This document shows, in pieces, positions 48,561 through 58,230 of a stretch of 64,000 nt of DNA (its first letter is position 1; each line of letters begins with the position of its first letter). Source of the DNA: JAJFKB01 sp965230515 (GTDB lineage Bacteria > Pseudomonadota > Gammaproteobacteria > Pseudomonadales > IMCC2047); the NCBI GenBank assembly GCA_965230515.1, contig OZ246007.1:1736001-1800000 (forward strand), written 5' to 3'. The position numbers and the translations under genes are program-made. The notes under the pieces are model-generated. The model saw only the letters and a list, made by a program, of their open reading frames with translations. It was not told the origin of the DNA and did no database searches.

Positions 48561-49516
48561 ACGGCGATTGGCTGACGATTCTGTAACAACGTGTGAATCA
48601 GTCCTTCTCGCAGCGCTTGCTGTGAAGTCGTTATCTGCTCCAAACCGAGTTCTTTAAAGAGCGCATACACAATCGCCAGACCGCCAAGAAAAATATCTTC
48701 CCGCTCCTTCGGCAGACCGCTCAGTGCAAGTTCAGAGAGCGGCTGATTACAACACACATGTTCTGCCAGCATTTGCAGCCCTTCGATAGTGATTCCGGTT
48801 TTACTCCAACCCTGTGCTTCAAGCACTGCCGCAATGGCCAGAACCGTACCCGAAGCACCAACAACCTGCCGCCAACTGCCCGTTTGAAACTCTGCCGGCA
48901 GCATGGTCAAGGTCTGCAAAATAGCGCTCACTGCTCTTTCGAAATGTTTACGGTCCGTTCGCTGCCGGGGAAAATACTGTCTCGAGTAATTCACGCAGCC
49001 GAGCGGCATACTCGCATGAACGCGGGAAACCGGGCCCTGACCGAGGACTAATTCTGTACTGCCTCCTCCTATATCAAAGACCAGCGTCGCAATATGTGGA
49101 TTCGTTGCATTCGACATCACTCCTCGATATATATACTTTGCCTCCTCCTCACCGGATAAGATGCGCAACGGAACACCCAACTGAGCCTCCGCCATGCTTC
49201 TGAAAATATCACTGTTTTTTGCCCTGCGCAGTGCATCGGTCCCCACCACACAAATATTTTTTGAGGGAATACCCGCCATCTTGGTCGCAAATTTGCCAAG
49301 ACACATACTACCGCGCCGCATAGCGTCATCGGTCAGTTGTTGAGCATCATTCAATCCCGCGGCCAGCTGAACTTTTTCTCCATATCGCGCCACTTCGACA
49401 AAGCCACAATTGGACTTTTCGGCAATCAGCAAGTGAAAACTGTTTGAGCCCAAATCAAGCGCCGCAAACAGCCCGTCATTCACCCCGCATATTTCCCGCG
49501 CATTATCACTTATCAT
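48557..49516 (-). CDS. Ppx/GppA-family phosphatase, short form
   Basis: This 319-residue protein has the ASKHA phosphatase motifs AALDLGSNSFHLLIA near 17 and VFDIGGGSTELVLGQG near 150. It stops after domain II, so the C-terminal HD-like part of the 500-residue E. coli Ppx and GppA is absent. In Pseudomonas the ppx gene sits at the same place, between hemB and trxA, but next to ppk, which is missing here. Exopolyphosphatase or pppGpp hydrolase activity is the family expectation. The ATG at 49516 follows AAGGGAA; earlier in-frame starts are not supported. Confidence 0.88.
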   Translation of the reverse strand: MISDNAREICGVNDGLFAALDLGSNSFHLLIAEKSNCGFVEVARYGEKVQLAAGLNDAQQLTDDAMRRGSMCLGKFATKMAGIPSKNICVVGTDALRRAKNSDIFRSMAEAQLGVPLRILSGEEEAKYIYRGVMSNATNPHIATLVFDIGGGSTELVLGQGPVSRVHASMPLGCVNYSRQYFPRQRTDRKHFERAVSAILQTLTMLPAEFQTGSWRQVVGASGTVLAIAAVLEAQGWSKTGITIEGLQMLAEHVCCNQPLSELALSGLPKEREDIFLGGLAIVYALFKELGLEQITTSQQALREGLIHTLLQNRQPIAV

Positions 49517-49636
49517 TGTATTCCCTTGAATTTTGTATTTGCGATCTCCATATCTAAGCATAGCAAAAACTTTCAAAAAGTAACGTCAGTATTAACTGTG
49601 TACCCGGATAAGCAATTGACAACAAAGCTTAGGGTA

Positions 49637-49665
49637 TTAACAGGCAGGGATACTGGTGTTATAGT
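49637..49665 (+). promoter_or_regulatory. Sigma70-like promoter of trxA
   Basis: TTAACA (49637-49642) and TATAGT (49660-49665) are separated by 17 bases, each a 5-of-6 match to consensus. The -10 lies 33 nt before the trxA start. The -35 forms part of a TTAACAGGC stretch that resembles the reverse of the porin element. Confidence 0.6.
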
Positions 49666-49698
49666 ATCCAACCCTAAATTAGCAGGAATTCCCAAATA

Positions 49699-50022
49699 AT
49701 GAGTGACATTAACAACGTAAGCGATAGTTCATTTGACCAGGATGTTTTACAGGCGGACGTACCCGTTTTAGTGGACTATTGGGCTGAATGGTGCGGACCG
49801 TGCAAAATGGTGGCGCCTGTTTTGGAGGAAATCGCACAGGAATACAGCGGTCGGTTAAAGGTTTGCAAAATCAATATCGATGAAAACGAAGCTACCCCTC
49901 CGAAATATGGTATTCGAGGCATTCCGACGCTGATGTTATTTAAAAACGGCAACGTTGAAGCCACTAAAGTCGGGGCACTTTCCAAATCACAGCTGGCTGC
50001 CTTTCTGGATAGCAATCTGTAA
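49699..50022 (+). CDS. trxA: Thioredoxin
   Basis: This 107-residue protein has the thioredoxin active site WCGPC at residues 31-35, preceded by VPVLVDYWAE. The cis-proline IPTLMLFKNG lies near 74 and a C-terminal helix follows. It reduces protein disulfides in the cytoplasm. The position between ppx and rho is the conserved pseudomonad arrangement. It has its own promoter and probably ends before the rho leader. Confidence 0.97.
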   Translation: MSDINNVSDSSFDQDVLQADVPVLVDYWAEWCGPCKMVAPVLEEIAQEYSGRLKVCKINIDENEATPPKYGIRGIPTLMLFKNGNVEATKVGALSKSQLAAFLDSNL

Positions 50023-50329
50023 TTGGGATCACATCCTGCCACTCCTCTCAGTTGCTGAGCGGATGAACAACGACAGAGAAGGGTATCATCTAGCGACTTC
50101 GCCGTTTTCATTCGCTTGTACTGAGCGTCCTAAAGCATGGATTGTTAAAGCAGATAACATTTTTTTATTAATGACTAGACGTACAACTAAATGAGTGCTA
50201 TCTTTCGGCACCAAGGCACCCCCCAGAGGGCCTTTCTTCTTTTCCGTAATCCCAAGATATTAAAATAATTAACTATTAACCCCGCCTCGATTTTTAATCG
50301 ACAGCATTTGATTAGCGTTATTAATCCCT
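50023..50329 (+). other. trxA-rho intergenic region (307 nt), probable rho leader
   Basis: No gene is supported. A weak GC hairpin followed by TTTCTTCTTTT at 50215-50243 may end trxA transcription. The AT-rich stretch from about 50245 to the rho start codon has no clear ribosome site. Rho genes commonly carry long leaders through which Rho limits its own synthesis; that is expectation, not something shown here. Confidence 0.5.
50215..50243 (+). terminator. Weak terminator-like hairpin before rho
   Basis: GGC-A-CC pairs with GG-GCC around a short loop, with one bulge. The run TTTCTTCTTTT follows at once. The stem is only about five pairs, so this is tentative. Confidence 0.3.
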
Positions 50330-51589
50330 ATGAACTTAACTGAATTAAAGCAAAAATCCGTACCAGAACTACTAAAAATCGCTTCCGGAGTCGGCCTGGA
50401 TAATCTGGCTCGCTCTCGTAAGCAGGATGTTATTTTCAGCATTTTGAAACGCCATGCCAAAAGTGGAGAGGATATTTTTGGCGATGGTATTCTGGAAATA
50501 TTGCAGGATGGATTCGGATTTCTTAGATCAGCGGATAGCTCCTATCTCGCCGGACCGGATGATATTTATGTTTCACCCAGCCAGATAAGACGCTTTAATC
50601 TACGAACCGGGGATACTGTATCTGGCAAGATTCGTCCACCCAAAGATGGTGAGCGCTATTTCGCACTCCTTAAAGTAAATGAAATTAATTTCGACCAACC
50701 GGAAAATGCAAAAAGCAAAATCCTGTTTGAAAACCTCACGCCGCTGTTTCCTGATGAACGCCTGGTATTGGAAAGAGGCAATGGCAGCACTGAGGATTTG
50801 TCGAGCCGGGTAATAGATTTGGTAGCCCCTATCGGTAAAGGGCAGCGCGGACTGATCGTATCCCCGCCAAAAGCAGGTAAAACGCTGATGCTGCAAAATA
50901 TAGCTCAGGCCATCGCCACCAACAATCCGGATTGCCACCTGATCGTACTGTTAATCGATGAACGACCGGAGGAGGTCACAGAGATGCAGCGGTCAGTACG
51001 TGGCGAAGTACTCGCCAGCACGTTTGACGAACCGCCCTCACGACATGTTCAGGTGGCGGAAATGGTGATTGAAAAGGCCAAACGACTGGTAGAACACAAA
51101 AAAGACGTCGTCATATTGCTAGACTCCATTACCCGCCTCGCTCGTGCTTACAACACCACAGCACCCTCATCCGGTAAAGTATTAACCGGTGGTGTGGATG
51201 CACACGCACTGGAGCGACCCAAGCGATTTTTTGGTGCAGCACGTAACATCGAGGAAGGCGGCAGCTTAACCATTATCGCTACAGCGTTGATTGATACCGG
51301 CTCCAAAATGGATGAAGTGATTTATGAGGAGTTTAAAGGTACCGGCAACATGGAAATTCATCTGGACAGAAAAATTGCTGAAAAACGCGTTTATCCGGCC
51401 ATTAACATTCGACGCTCGGGTACTCGACGGGAAGAACTGCTCACCTCGGAAGATGAATTGCAGAAAATGTGGATACTGCGCAAGCTGCTCAACTCCATGG
51501 AAGATACACCGGCCATGGAATTTTTACTGGATAAGCTGAAGGACTTCAAGAAAAATGATGAGTTCTTCCTGTCCATGAAGCGCAGCTAG
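50330..51589 (+). CDS. rho: Transcription termination factor Rho
   Basis: This 419-residue protein matches E. coli Rho in length. It has the N-terminal helical domain (MNLTELKQKSVPELLKIASG), the RNA-binding cold-shock fold (DGFGFLRSADSSYLAGPDDIYVSPSQIRRF, in two parts) and the ATPase with Walker A SPPKAGKTLML near 181. LLIDERPEEVTEMQRSV and the Q-loop region DSITRLARAYNTTAPSSGK follow. A hexameric helicase that ends transcription. It lies between trxA and ubiD, as in Pseudomonas. Confidence 0.98.
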   Translation: MNLTELKQKSVPELLKIASGVGLDNLARSRKQDVIFSILKRHAKSGEDIFGDGILEILQDGFGFLRSADSSYLAGPDDIYVSPSQIRRFNLRTGDTVSGKIRPPKDGERYFALLKVNEINFDQPENAKSKILFENLTPLFPDERLVLERGNGSTEDLSSRVIDLVAPIGKGQRGLIVSPPKAGKTLMLQNIAQAIATNNPDCHLIVLLIDERPEEVTEMQRSVRGEVLASTFDEPPSRHVQVAEMVIEKAKRLVEHKKDVVILLDSITRLARAYNTTAPSSGKVLTGGVDAHALERPKRFFGAARNIEEGGSLTIIATALIDTGSKMDEVIYEEFKGTGNMEIHLDRKIAEKRVYPAINIRRSGTRREELLTSEDELQKMWILRKLLNSMEDTPAMEFLLDKLKDFKKNDEFFLSMKRS

Positions 51590-51630
51590 ATTTCACGCTC
51601 TGGCCCTTACAAGCAGCATGTGACTGAAAC

Positions 51631-53097
51631 ATGTCCTTCAAAGACCTGCGCGAGTTCATCAGTTTTCTCGAAAAAAAGGGGCTGCTCAAGCGGATCAACG
51701 CTGAACTCAGCCCTGAACTTGAAATAACTGAAGTCTGCGACCGTACACTTCAAGCGCAAGGCCCGGCGCTGCTATTCGAAAACCCGGCCGGCTCTAAAAT
51801 ACCACTTTTAGCCAACCTGTTTGGTACAACCGAGAGGGTCGCCCTCGGGATTGGCCAGACCGATATCGAAGCACTTCGTGAAGTTGGCCAGCTACTGGCT
51901 TTTCTAAAGCATCCGGATCCTCCCAAAGGCCTTAAAGATGCCTGGGAAAAACTACCTGTATTCAAGCAGGTAATGAATATGGCGCCCAAGATGGTCGAAC
52001 AGGCGGCCTGTCAGGAAAACATCCTGAGCGGAGATCAGGTAGACCTGTCAATTCTTCCCGTTCAAACCTGTTGGCCTGGTGATGCGGCACCGTTAGTCAC
52101 CTGGCCTCTCGTCATTACTCAGGGTCCACACAAGGAGAGACAGAATCTCGGCATCTACCGACAACAGGTGATTGGTAAAAACAAACTGATCATGCGATGG
52201 CTGTCCCACCGCGGTGGAGCCCTGGACTATCAGGAATGGAAGCTCGCCAACCCGAACCAGCCTTTTCCGGTATCGGTAGCGCTTGGCACAGACCCTGCCA
52301 CCACCCTGGGCGCAGTAACACCGATTCCAGATACCATTTCAGAATATGCCTTCGCCGGCCTGTTACGCGGCAAAAAAACCGAGTTAACCAGATCTGTCAG
52401 TAACGATTTAATGGTCCCGGCCAATTCAGAGATTGTACTGGAAGGTTTTATTGACCCTGCTGAGTCAGCTGCCGAGGGCCCCTTTGGTGACCACACGGGC
52501 TACTATAACGAGGTGGAGCAGTTCCCGGTATTTACCGTGACGCATATGACCCACCGAAACAACCCGATTTATCACAGCACCTACACGGGGCGGCCACCCG
52601 ATGAGCCAGCGATATTAGGGGTCGCTCTTAATGAAGTATTTGTGCCGATTTTACAGAAACAGTTTCCCGAAATTGTCGATTTTTATTTGCCTCCTGAAGG
52701 CTGTTCTTACCGGCTAGCGGTCGTTTCAATTGATAAGCAATATGCGGGACATGCAAAAAGAGTAATGATGGGTATTTGGTCTTTTTTACGACAATTTATG
52801 TACACCAAGTTCCTTATAATCACCGACGCCGACATTAACGTCAGAGACTGGCAGGATGTCATCTGGGCAATGACCACGCGCATGGATCCCGTACGTGACA
52901 CCGTAATGATAGAAAACACACCAATCGATTACCTCGACTTCGCCTCTCCCGTCGCCGGACTCGGCTCCAAGATGGGCTTCGATGCCACCAACAAACTTCC
53001 GGCTGAAACCAATCGCGAATGGGGTCATCCGATACAGATGACAGATGAGGTCAAGCAGCGTATCGACCTGATCTGGAACGATCTGGGTATTAGTTGA
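51631..53097 (+). CDS. ubiD: 3-octaprenyl-4-hydroxybenzoate decarboxylase UbiD
   Basis: This 488-residue prenylated-FMN-dependent decarboxylase starts FKDLREFISFLEKKGLLKRI. It has the prFMN/metal-binding segment NLGIYRQQVIGKNKLIMRWL near 170-190 and EGPFGDHTGYYNEVEQFPVF near 285, whose Glu is part of the catalytic site. It decarboxylates the prenylated 4-hydroxybenzoate intermediate of ubiquinone synthesis. The flavin reductase gene downstream mirrors the ubiD-fre pair of E. coli. Aromatic substrates other than the ubiquinone precursor are possible for UbiD enzymes, but the location favours housekeeping. Confidence 0.96.
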   Translation: MSFKDLREFISFLEKKGLLKRINAELSPELEITEVCDRTLQAQGPALLFENPAGSKIPLLANLFGTTERVALGIGQTDIEALREVGQLLAFLKHPDPPKGLKDAWEKLPVFKQVMNMAPKMVEQAACQENILSGDQVDLSILPVQTCWPGDAAPLVTWPLVITQGPHKERQNLGIYRQQVIGKNKLIMRWLSHRGGALDYQEWKLANPNQPFPVSVALGTDPATTLGAVTPIPDTISEYAFAGLLRGKKTELTRSVSNDLMVPANSEIVLEGFIDPAESAAEGPFGDHTGYYNEVEQFPVFTVTHMTHRNNPIYHSTYTGRPPDEPAILGVALNEVFVPILQKQFPEIVDFYLPPEGCSYRLAVVSIDKQYAGHAKRVMMGIWSFLRQFMYTKFLIITDADINVRDWQDVIWAMTTRMDPVRDTVMIENTPIDYLDFASPVAGLGSKMGFDATNKLPAETNREWGHPIQMTDEVKQRIDLIWNDLGIS

Positions 53098-53133
53098 TCT
53101 TACCTTTACCGGGAAAGCGCTTATAGGAACGCC

Positions 53134-53865
53134 ATGCAGCACCTTTGTACCGTAAAATCATGTAAAGCAGCAAACGACTCTATCTATTGCGTGCTCCTGG
53201 AACCTGAGCAACCGCAGACCATCGAATTCATGGCAGGCCAGTATCTGCAAATTATTCTACCCGGCGGTGAAAGCAGCGCTTTTTCTATTGCCAGCTCTCC
53301 AAGAACACCCGAACTCATTGAGCTCAACATACTTGAACTCACAGAACAAAATTCATCACAGCGTATTTTAAATTATTTGCGCAGCAACAACCCGGTAACC
53401 ATCGAATTGCCCATGGGCGATTGCTATCTCCCGGAGCGGCTGGAGATAACCCCGGAAGTTCCCATAATATTGGTCGCGGCCGGCACCGGGTTTGCCCAAA
53501 TGAAAAGTATGCTCTATGAAATATTTTCACGCAAACTATCCAATCCCGTCCACCTTTACTGGGGTAACAAGCAGGCCTCAGGCTTCTACCATACCGATCT
53601 GCTTCAAGCCTGGCACCAGGAACACAGCAATTTTCACTATCACCTGGTAGTAAGCGATGCTCAGGAAAGCTGCCAGTGGCTGGGCAGGGAGGGTCTGTTA
53701 TACGAAACCATTCATCAGGACTTTGACAGCCTTGAAGACTGCCGGCTATGCATCAGCGGATCACCGGCGATGGTGTACGCCACTATAGACGAGCTGTATA
53801 AACATGGGCTCAAACAGGAGCATGCTTACTCTGATGTTTTCAGCTACGCCCCTCGTGACTCCTAA
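53134..53865 (+). CDS. fre: NAD(P)H-flavin reductase
   Basis: This 243-residue protein of the ferredoxin reductase-like family has the flavin-binding barrel with FSIASSPRTPELIELNILEL near 50-70 and the nucleotide-binding VAAGTGFAQMKSMLYEIFSR near 112-131. A conserved CISGSPAMVYATIDELYKHG near the C-terminus is also present. It supplies reduced flavin. It follows ubiD by about 40 nt, as fre does in E. coli. A role in reducing FMN for prFMN synthesis or general flavin supply is plausible. It ends 4 nt into convergent hemY. Confidence 0.92.
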   Translation: MQHLCTVKSCKAANDSIYCVLLEPEQPQTIEFMAGQYLQIILPGGESSAFSIASSPRTPELIELNILELTEQNSSQRILNYLRSNNPVTIELPMGDCYLPERLEITPEVPIILVAAGTGFAQMKSMLYEIFSRKLSNPVHLYWGNKQASGFYHTDLLQAWHQEHSNFHYHLVVSDAQESCQWLGREGLLYETIHQDFDSLEDCRLCISGSPAMVYATIDELYKHGLKQEHAYSDVFSYAPRDS

Positions 53866-55130
53866 CCTGCAATTTTAGATATTGAAGCTTGTGCTGGTGA
53901 CGGTTTTGGCAAAGCAGGCAAATCTTCTGTCATCAGCTCGAATCCCTCTTTCAATAGATCCGCACTGCCCTGCTCATCCCCTAAATAATTTGCCAGTCTC
54001 GCCAACTCTGCGTAAACGATAACGGACTTTTTCAGCTTAAGACTGCTTACCAGGTACTCTTTGGCTTTACCCCAAAGCTTATTCCTTATGCTTAACCGAC
54101 CCAATGCGAGCATCAGTACCGGATTATTATTACGTTCCTTGATCCAGCGTTCTGCCGCCAGCAGCTGCTGTTGCGTGTCCTCTCCCTCAATCAGCCCATA
54201 CGTTTCTACCAGCGCATCATCCCACTCAGTACTTATCGACTCCGCCAAAGCAGTAACTGCAAGCTCCGCTCTATCAATTTTCCTGAGTTGGCCGGAATAA
54301 GCCAAAGTGACGCTCGAGTGACGTCTTACTTTGGGTTGAATTTTCTTCCAGACCTGACCTAGTTGCGCAGCAATTTTGTCACTGTCAGTCCCCTTTGGCA
54401 GCTCTCTGACAGCACGGTCAAGCAAGGATATTGCTGTGTTGCGCTCCACTTCGTCCAACTCTGCCGCCGGAGCTACTTTTAACTTTCTCAAAACCGGCAT
54501 CAACTGCCTCAGCGCTTCCCAATCCTCTAACGCCACATAAACTTTCTGCAGTTGACGGCAAACTTCCTTATGCTTCGGCTGCGATTGTCTCATTTGCAGT
54601 AGCGCAGCCAAAGCCTGCTCATGTCGTCCGGCATCAATCTGGATTTGCGTCTTCGCCAGTTCAAGCGCAAGCCTGGCACCGGGCACCTCCTCAGCAGCCT
54701 TTCTTAAATACCGGTCACTGGCAGAATAATCACCATTCTTTACCGCAGCCTTGGCAGCCGTCACAAAGCTGACCAGAGGAGTCTCTGAATTCTCAGATGC
54801 CTGATCCAGCTTTTTCTGCGCTTGAGTCCAGTTGCCTTCAAGATAGGCAATCACTCCAGCATTAGTTTTATTCAGTGTCCGTCGATGCTGCAGATTATTG
54901 TTCCAGCGCTTAAGTGTTTTACCACTGCCCATCAGCTTTCCGAGCGCCCAGATTAGGAGAAGCACCACCACCACGCAACCGATAATGAATGCCAGCCCCA
55001 TCCACAGGCTCATCTCAATCGTGGTATTCTTGAAAGATAGCAGAAGATACCCCGGATCTTCCTGAATTTTACCGGCCACCCAGACACTTCCCAGAAAGGC
55101 CAGCAACACCAACAGAAAAAGTTTCTTCAT
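53862..55130 (-). CDS. hemY: Haem biosynthesis-associated TPR protein HemY
   Basis: This 422-residue inner-membrane protein has two N-terminal helices (LFLLVLLAFLGSVWVAG and MGLAFIIGCVVVVLLLIWAL). A tetratricopeptide-like helical array follows, covering most of the rest. The sequence DPGYLLLSFKNTTIEMSLW between the helices is typical of the HemY N-domain. It is encoded downstream of hemX with a 4-nt overlap in the hemC-hemD-hemX-hemY order. Despite its name it is not protoporphyrinogen oxidase; the precise role remains unclear. Confidence 0.95.
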   Translation of the reverse strand: MKKLFLLVLLAFLGSVWVAGKIQEDPGYLLLSFKNTTIEMSLWMGLAFIIGCVVVVLLLIWALGKLMGSGKTLKRWNNNLQHRRTLNKTNAGVIAYLEGNWTQAQKKLDQASENSETPLVSFVTAAKAAVKNGDYSASDRYLRKAAEEVPGARLALELAKTQIQIDAGRHEQALAALLQMRQSQPKHKEVCRQLQKVYVALEDWEALRQLMPVLRKLKVAPAAELDEVERNTAISLLDRAVRELPKGTDSDKIAAQLGQVWKKIQPKVRRHSSVTLAYSGQLRKIDRAELAVTALAESISTEWDDALVETYGLIEGEDTQQQLLAAERWIKERNNNPVLMLALGRLSIRNKLWGKAKEYLVSSLKLKKSVIVYAELARLANYLGDEQGSADLLKEGFELMTEDLPALPKPSPAQASISKIAG

Positions 55131-56350
55131 TCTGTCGCTCCTGCTCCGGACGCGGCAACCGAGTCATTGGATGCGCCAACCTTTGATAACGGCTGCTCAG
55201 GATTCGTAAGATAAGCCTTAAGTAACGTCAATGAACCAGAGATATCAGGTAACTCAGGAGCAATTTCGACACTTTTTAACTCAGCAATTCCTTCCAACAT
55301 TGCAGTCGTGGAATTATTAAGCTGGAAGTAATCCGTAATCCACTGTTCCGCTTTTTTCAGGCTTTGCTGATAGAGTGCCGATTTTCGTTGCAATAGCGCC
55401 AGCTGAGCCTGCTCCAACATCAACCGTAAATTCTGTTGCACATAATAATGCTGCTCGGGCGGCAACAGCGGAGCAACTGGCTGTTCCCGCTGCCTTATCA
55501 CTACCAGATCACCCAGCTTTTTCAGAACTGAATCCAGACTGTAATTACTTTCCTGTTTCGTTTCAGCTACTTCGCTCTGCTGCGGGCTAAGTAACGGTAG
55601 CTTGGTGAGCTGGTCTGCCAACGCTGATAATGTCAAAAAGGTTCCCTGAATATCCCTGTTACCCATTACCCGCAGTGCGGCAATTTCATTCGCTATCTGA
55701 CGGCGCACCTCATGAAGATGGATATCATCAACCTTGACCAGAATTTCATCAGTTGCCTTCAATAACGCCATGACACTCACACTCTCCTGCTCCATCACCA
55801 GACGCTGGTTAGCAAGGCGCAACAAATATTCAGCCTCCGCCAGCATCCAGCTACGCCTGCTTACATGCGTAATCTCGCCAATCTGGCGGCGCGTACCTGC
55901 AATTCGCACAATCATCTCTTCGATTGCTTTTTCCTGTTCAGCCATGCGTCGCTGATACGCCTGCAAATCCGCACTGATGGCCTCCGCCTGTTGCCGTGCA
56001 TTGGCCAGCAATCTATTCTCTGCCGACTCTACGGCAACCTTGTCCGCGAACTGATATTGTTCCATTAGCCAATAGGTATAACCTGCACCTCCCAACCCGG
56101 CCAATGCCAGCAGCAGTGCCAACCAGGCCACAGCTCGCCCGGTCTTTTTTGCTTTACCTTGCGCAGCAACAGGGTCCTTTAGTAACGGAGGCGACTGTTT
56201 GCCAGATTCAACCGCGTCCTCTTTTGCGGAATCCGGCCCCTTGTTGTCGCCCGAAGAAAACTCTGAATCAGAGGTTGCCTCTGCCGGCACCGGTGCATGA
56301 CCAGATGTAGTTTCTGTTGAGTCTGCCTTTTTGTCTTCGTTATCTGCCAT
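55127..56350 (-). CDS. hemX: Uroporphyrinogen III methyltransferase-like HemX protein
   Basis: This 407-residue protein has an acidic, low-complexity N-terminus (to about residue 65), one membrane helix (VAWLALLLALAGLGGAGYTY) and a long periplasmic helical domain with SRRSWMLAEAEYLLRLANQR and DEILVKVDDIHLHEVRRQIA. This is the HemX family of gammaproteobacteria. The start is uncertain: the ATG at 56350 is chosen, but a TTG at 56407 with AGGTGAT just before it would add 19 residues. It overlaps hemY by 4 nt. The methyltransferase name is historical and no SAM motif is present. Confidence 0.92.
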   Translation of the reverse strand: MADNEDKKADSTETTSGHAPVPAEATSDSEFSSGDNKGPDSAKEDAVESGKQSPPLLKDPVAAQGKAKKTGRAVAWLALLLALAGLGGAGYTYWLMEQYQFADKVAVESAENRLLANARQQAEAISADLQAYQRRMAEQEKAIEEMIVRIAGTRRQIGEITHVSRRSWMLAEAEYLLRLANQRLVMEQESVSVMALLKATDEILVKVDDIHLHEVRRQIANEIAALRVMGNRDIQGTFLTLSALADQLTKLPLLSPQQSEVAETKQESNYSLDSVLKKLGDLVVIRQREQPVAPLLPPEQHYYVQQNLRLMLEQAQLALLQRKSALYQQSLKKAEQWITDYFQLNNSTTAMLEGIAELKSVEIAPELPDISGSLTLLKAYLTNPEQPLSKVGASNDSVAASGAGATE

Positions 56351-56437
56351 CTTAGTACTTGATAAAATTAGTGTTTGTTTATGGTCGGATCTATGCTCTG
56401 GCGTCAAATCACCTGAACGTACAGAAACTGACCTGTG

Positions 56438-57208
56438 CTAGTTAAATTGGCTCCTTATCGCCAATGCGGAAAGCATCGCTTCATCGGAGGCTCCAGTTGC
56501 CGTCTTCACACCGACAAAGCCCAACTTACGGGCTCTATCAGATATTCGTTCACTCGCAGTAACTAAATTTACGCTCATTAGGTTGCCGTAGCAAGGCTCG
56601 AGCGTGCGATGCATATGATCAAGAATCTGTGCACTGGTAATAAGAATATGGTCTGGCAGGTTAGTGCCCAATATTTGCAAAACCTGATCGCTACGATATT
56701 GAACAGTGTTTCGCTGATATAAATCCAGCATCTCTACATTCGCACCACGGGCACTTAGTTGCTCCCTCAGCAAAGTCCGACCACCCGTGCCCTTCAGAAT
56801 CAGAATTCTCTGCCCCGTTATCTGCTGTAACCCAGGCAGCGCCAACAGTGCCTCACTATCAAAACCCTGGTCAGGCACTTCAGCCGTAATCTCGGATTCA
56901 GACAGAGCGCTAGCCGTGGCTGCACCAACGGTATACCAATGAATGTGTGCGGGTAATTGTGGCCAACACTGATCAATCCACTGCAAACCAATCCTGGCCG
57001 CATTAGGGCTTACCACAATGATGGCGTCATATTGATCCAGATCGATAATTTTCTGCTTTTCAGCCGCCGCCAGCTCTATGCTCTGGATCTCTATCAACGG
57101 CAGGGCAAGCGCCACACCACCCAACCTGTTAATCGAATCTACCAGTTGCCGGGCTTGAATTGCCGGTCGCGTCACTACAATTGATTTGCCCTCAATCTCA
57201 GGCAGCAT
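56438..57208 (-). CDS. hemD: Uroporphyrinogen-III synthase
   Basis: This 256-residue protein has the weakly conserved two-domain HemD fold. SIVVTRPAIQARQLVDSINR opens it, DAIIVVSPNAARIGLQWI lies near 83, YTVGAATASAL near 116, and ILITSAQILDHM near 191. It closes the hydroxymethylbilane ring with inversion of ring D. Two nucleotides after hemC, so certainly co-transcribed with it. The low conservation of HemD makes the context important for this call. Confidence 0.94.
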   Translation of the reverse strand: MLPEIEGKSIVVTRPAIQARQLVDSINRLGGVALALPLIEIQSIELAAAEKQKIIDLDQYDAIIVVSPNAARIGLQWIDQCWPQLPAHIHWYTVGAATASALSESEITAEVPDQGFDSEALLALPGLQQITGQRILILKGTGGRTLLREQLSARGANVEMLDLYQRNTVQYRSDQVLQILGTNLPDHILITSAQILDHMHRTLEPCYGNLMSVNLVTASERISDRARKLGFVGVKTATGASDEAMLSALAIRSQFN

Positions 57209-57210
57209 AA

Positions 57211-58152
57211 CTAGTTTCCGTTTTGACCGTAAACCTTTTCGAGAATCCTGTCAGCACCCTGTGCTAACAAATCCCTTCCTATTGCCATACCCAATTGCTC
57301 GGCTGAAGTGAAAGCGGCACGACCTTCCGCTTTTAGTACGGTATCCCCGAACGGGTCCGCTACGATACCACGCAAGTAAATTTGTCGATTGGCTTCCAAA
57401 ATTGCATGTCCTGCAATTGGAACCTGGCACCCGCCCTGAAGGGCTTTATTCATGGCCCGCTCTGCTCCAACGCACCAGGCTGTATTGGTATGATGCAGGG
57501 GTCGCAGTAAAGACAAGGTTTCAGTATCATCAGTACGACACTCGATACCAACGGCACCCTGACCGACAGCCGGAAGGCTCTGTTCCACGGACAAACCAGA
57601 TGCGATCCTTTCCGACATACCCAATCTTATCAGTCCGGCCGAGGCGAGAATAATGGCATCATACTGCCCCTCATCCAGTTTTCTCAGCCGCGTATTTACG
57701 TTCCCACGCAGAAACCTGATTTCCACATCAGGACGTAACGCTTTGATGTGGCATTGCCTTCTTAAACTGGAGGTACCGACAACTGCATTGTGCGGCAGGT
57801 CATCCAGCGTTGCATGGCTATTTGACACAAAAGCATCGCTGGGGTCTTCACGTTCGCAAATAACGGCCAACCCCAATCCCTCGGGAAACTCCATTGGTAC
57901 GTCTTTCATGGAGTGCACCGCTATGTCAGCCTGTCCTTCGAGCATAGCCGACTCCAACTCCTTTACGAACAAGCCCTTTCCACCCACCTTGGCCAGCGGC
58001 ACATCAAGAATCTTGTCACCCTGAGTTTTGAGAATCACCAACTCAACCACCAGGTCTTGATGGAGACTTTCCAGTTGCTGTTTTACATTATTTGTCTGCC
58101 ACAGCGCGAGCTCACTGCCTCGCGTGGCAATACGTATTACCTTTTTCGTCAT
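57211..58152 (-). CDS. hemC: Hydroxymethylbilane synthase (porphobilinogen deaminase)
   Basis: This 313-residue enzyme starts KKVIRIATRGSELALWQTNN. It carries KTQGDKILDVPLAKVGGKGL near 43-62, the substrate-binding TSSLRRQCHIKALRPDVEIR and the LRGNVNTRLRKLDEGQYDAI segment. The dipyrromethane-cofactor cysteine is in NKALQGGCQVPIAGHA near 242. It makes hydroxymethylbilane from four porphobilinogen molecules. It lies upstream of hemD and just after algR, matching the Pseudomonas order. Confidence 0.97.
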   Translation of the reverse strand: MTKKVIRIATRGSELALWQTNNVKQQLESLHQDLVVELVILKTQGDKILDVPLAKVGGKGLFVKELESAMLEGQADIAVHSMKDVPMEFPEGLGLAVICEREDPSDAFVSNSHATLDDLPHNAVVGTSSLRRQCHIKALRPDVEIRFLRGNVNTRLRKLDEGQYDAIILASAGLIRLGMSERIASGLSVEQSLPAVGQGAVGIECRTDDTETLSLLRPLHHTNTAWCVGAERAMNKALQGGCQVPIAGHAILEANRQIYLRGIVADPFGDTVLKAEGRAAFTSAEQLGMAIGRDLLAQGADRILEKVYGQNGN

Positions 58153-58230
58153 GATCTACCGCTGATTAATACTTAAGGATGGATAGTGTCGCTATGGTCG
58201 GACATTCTCAACGGAATGTAAAGGCACAGC

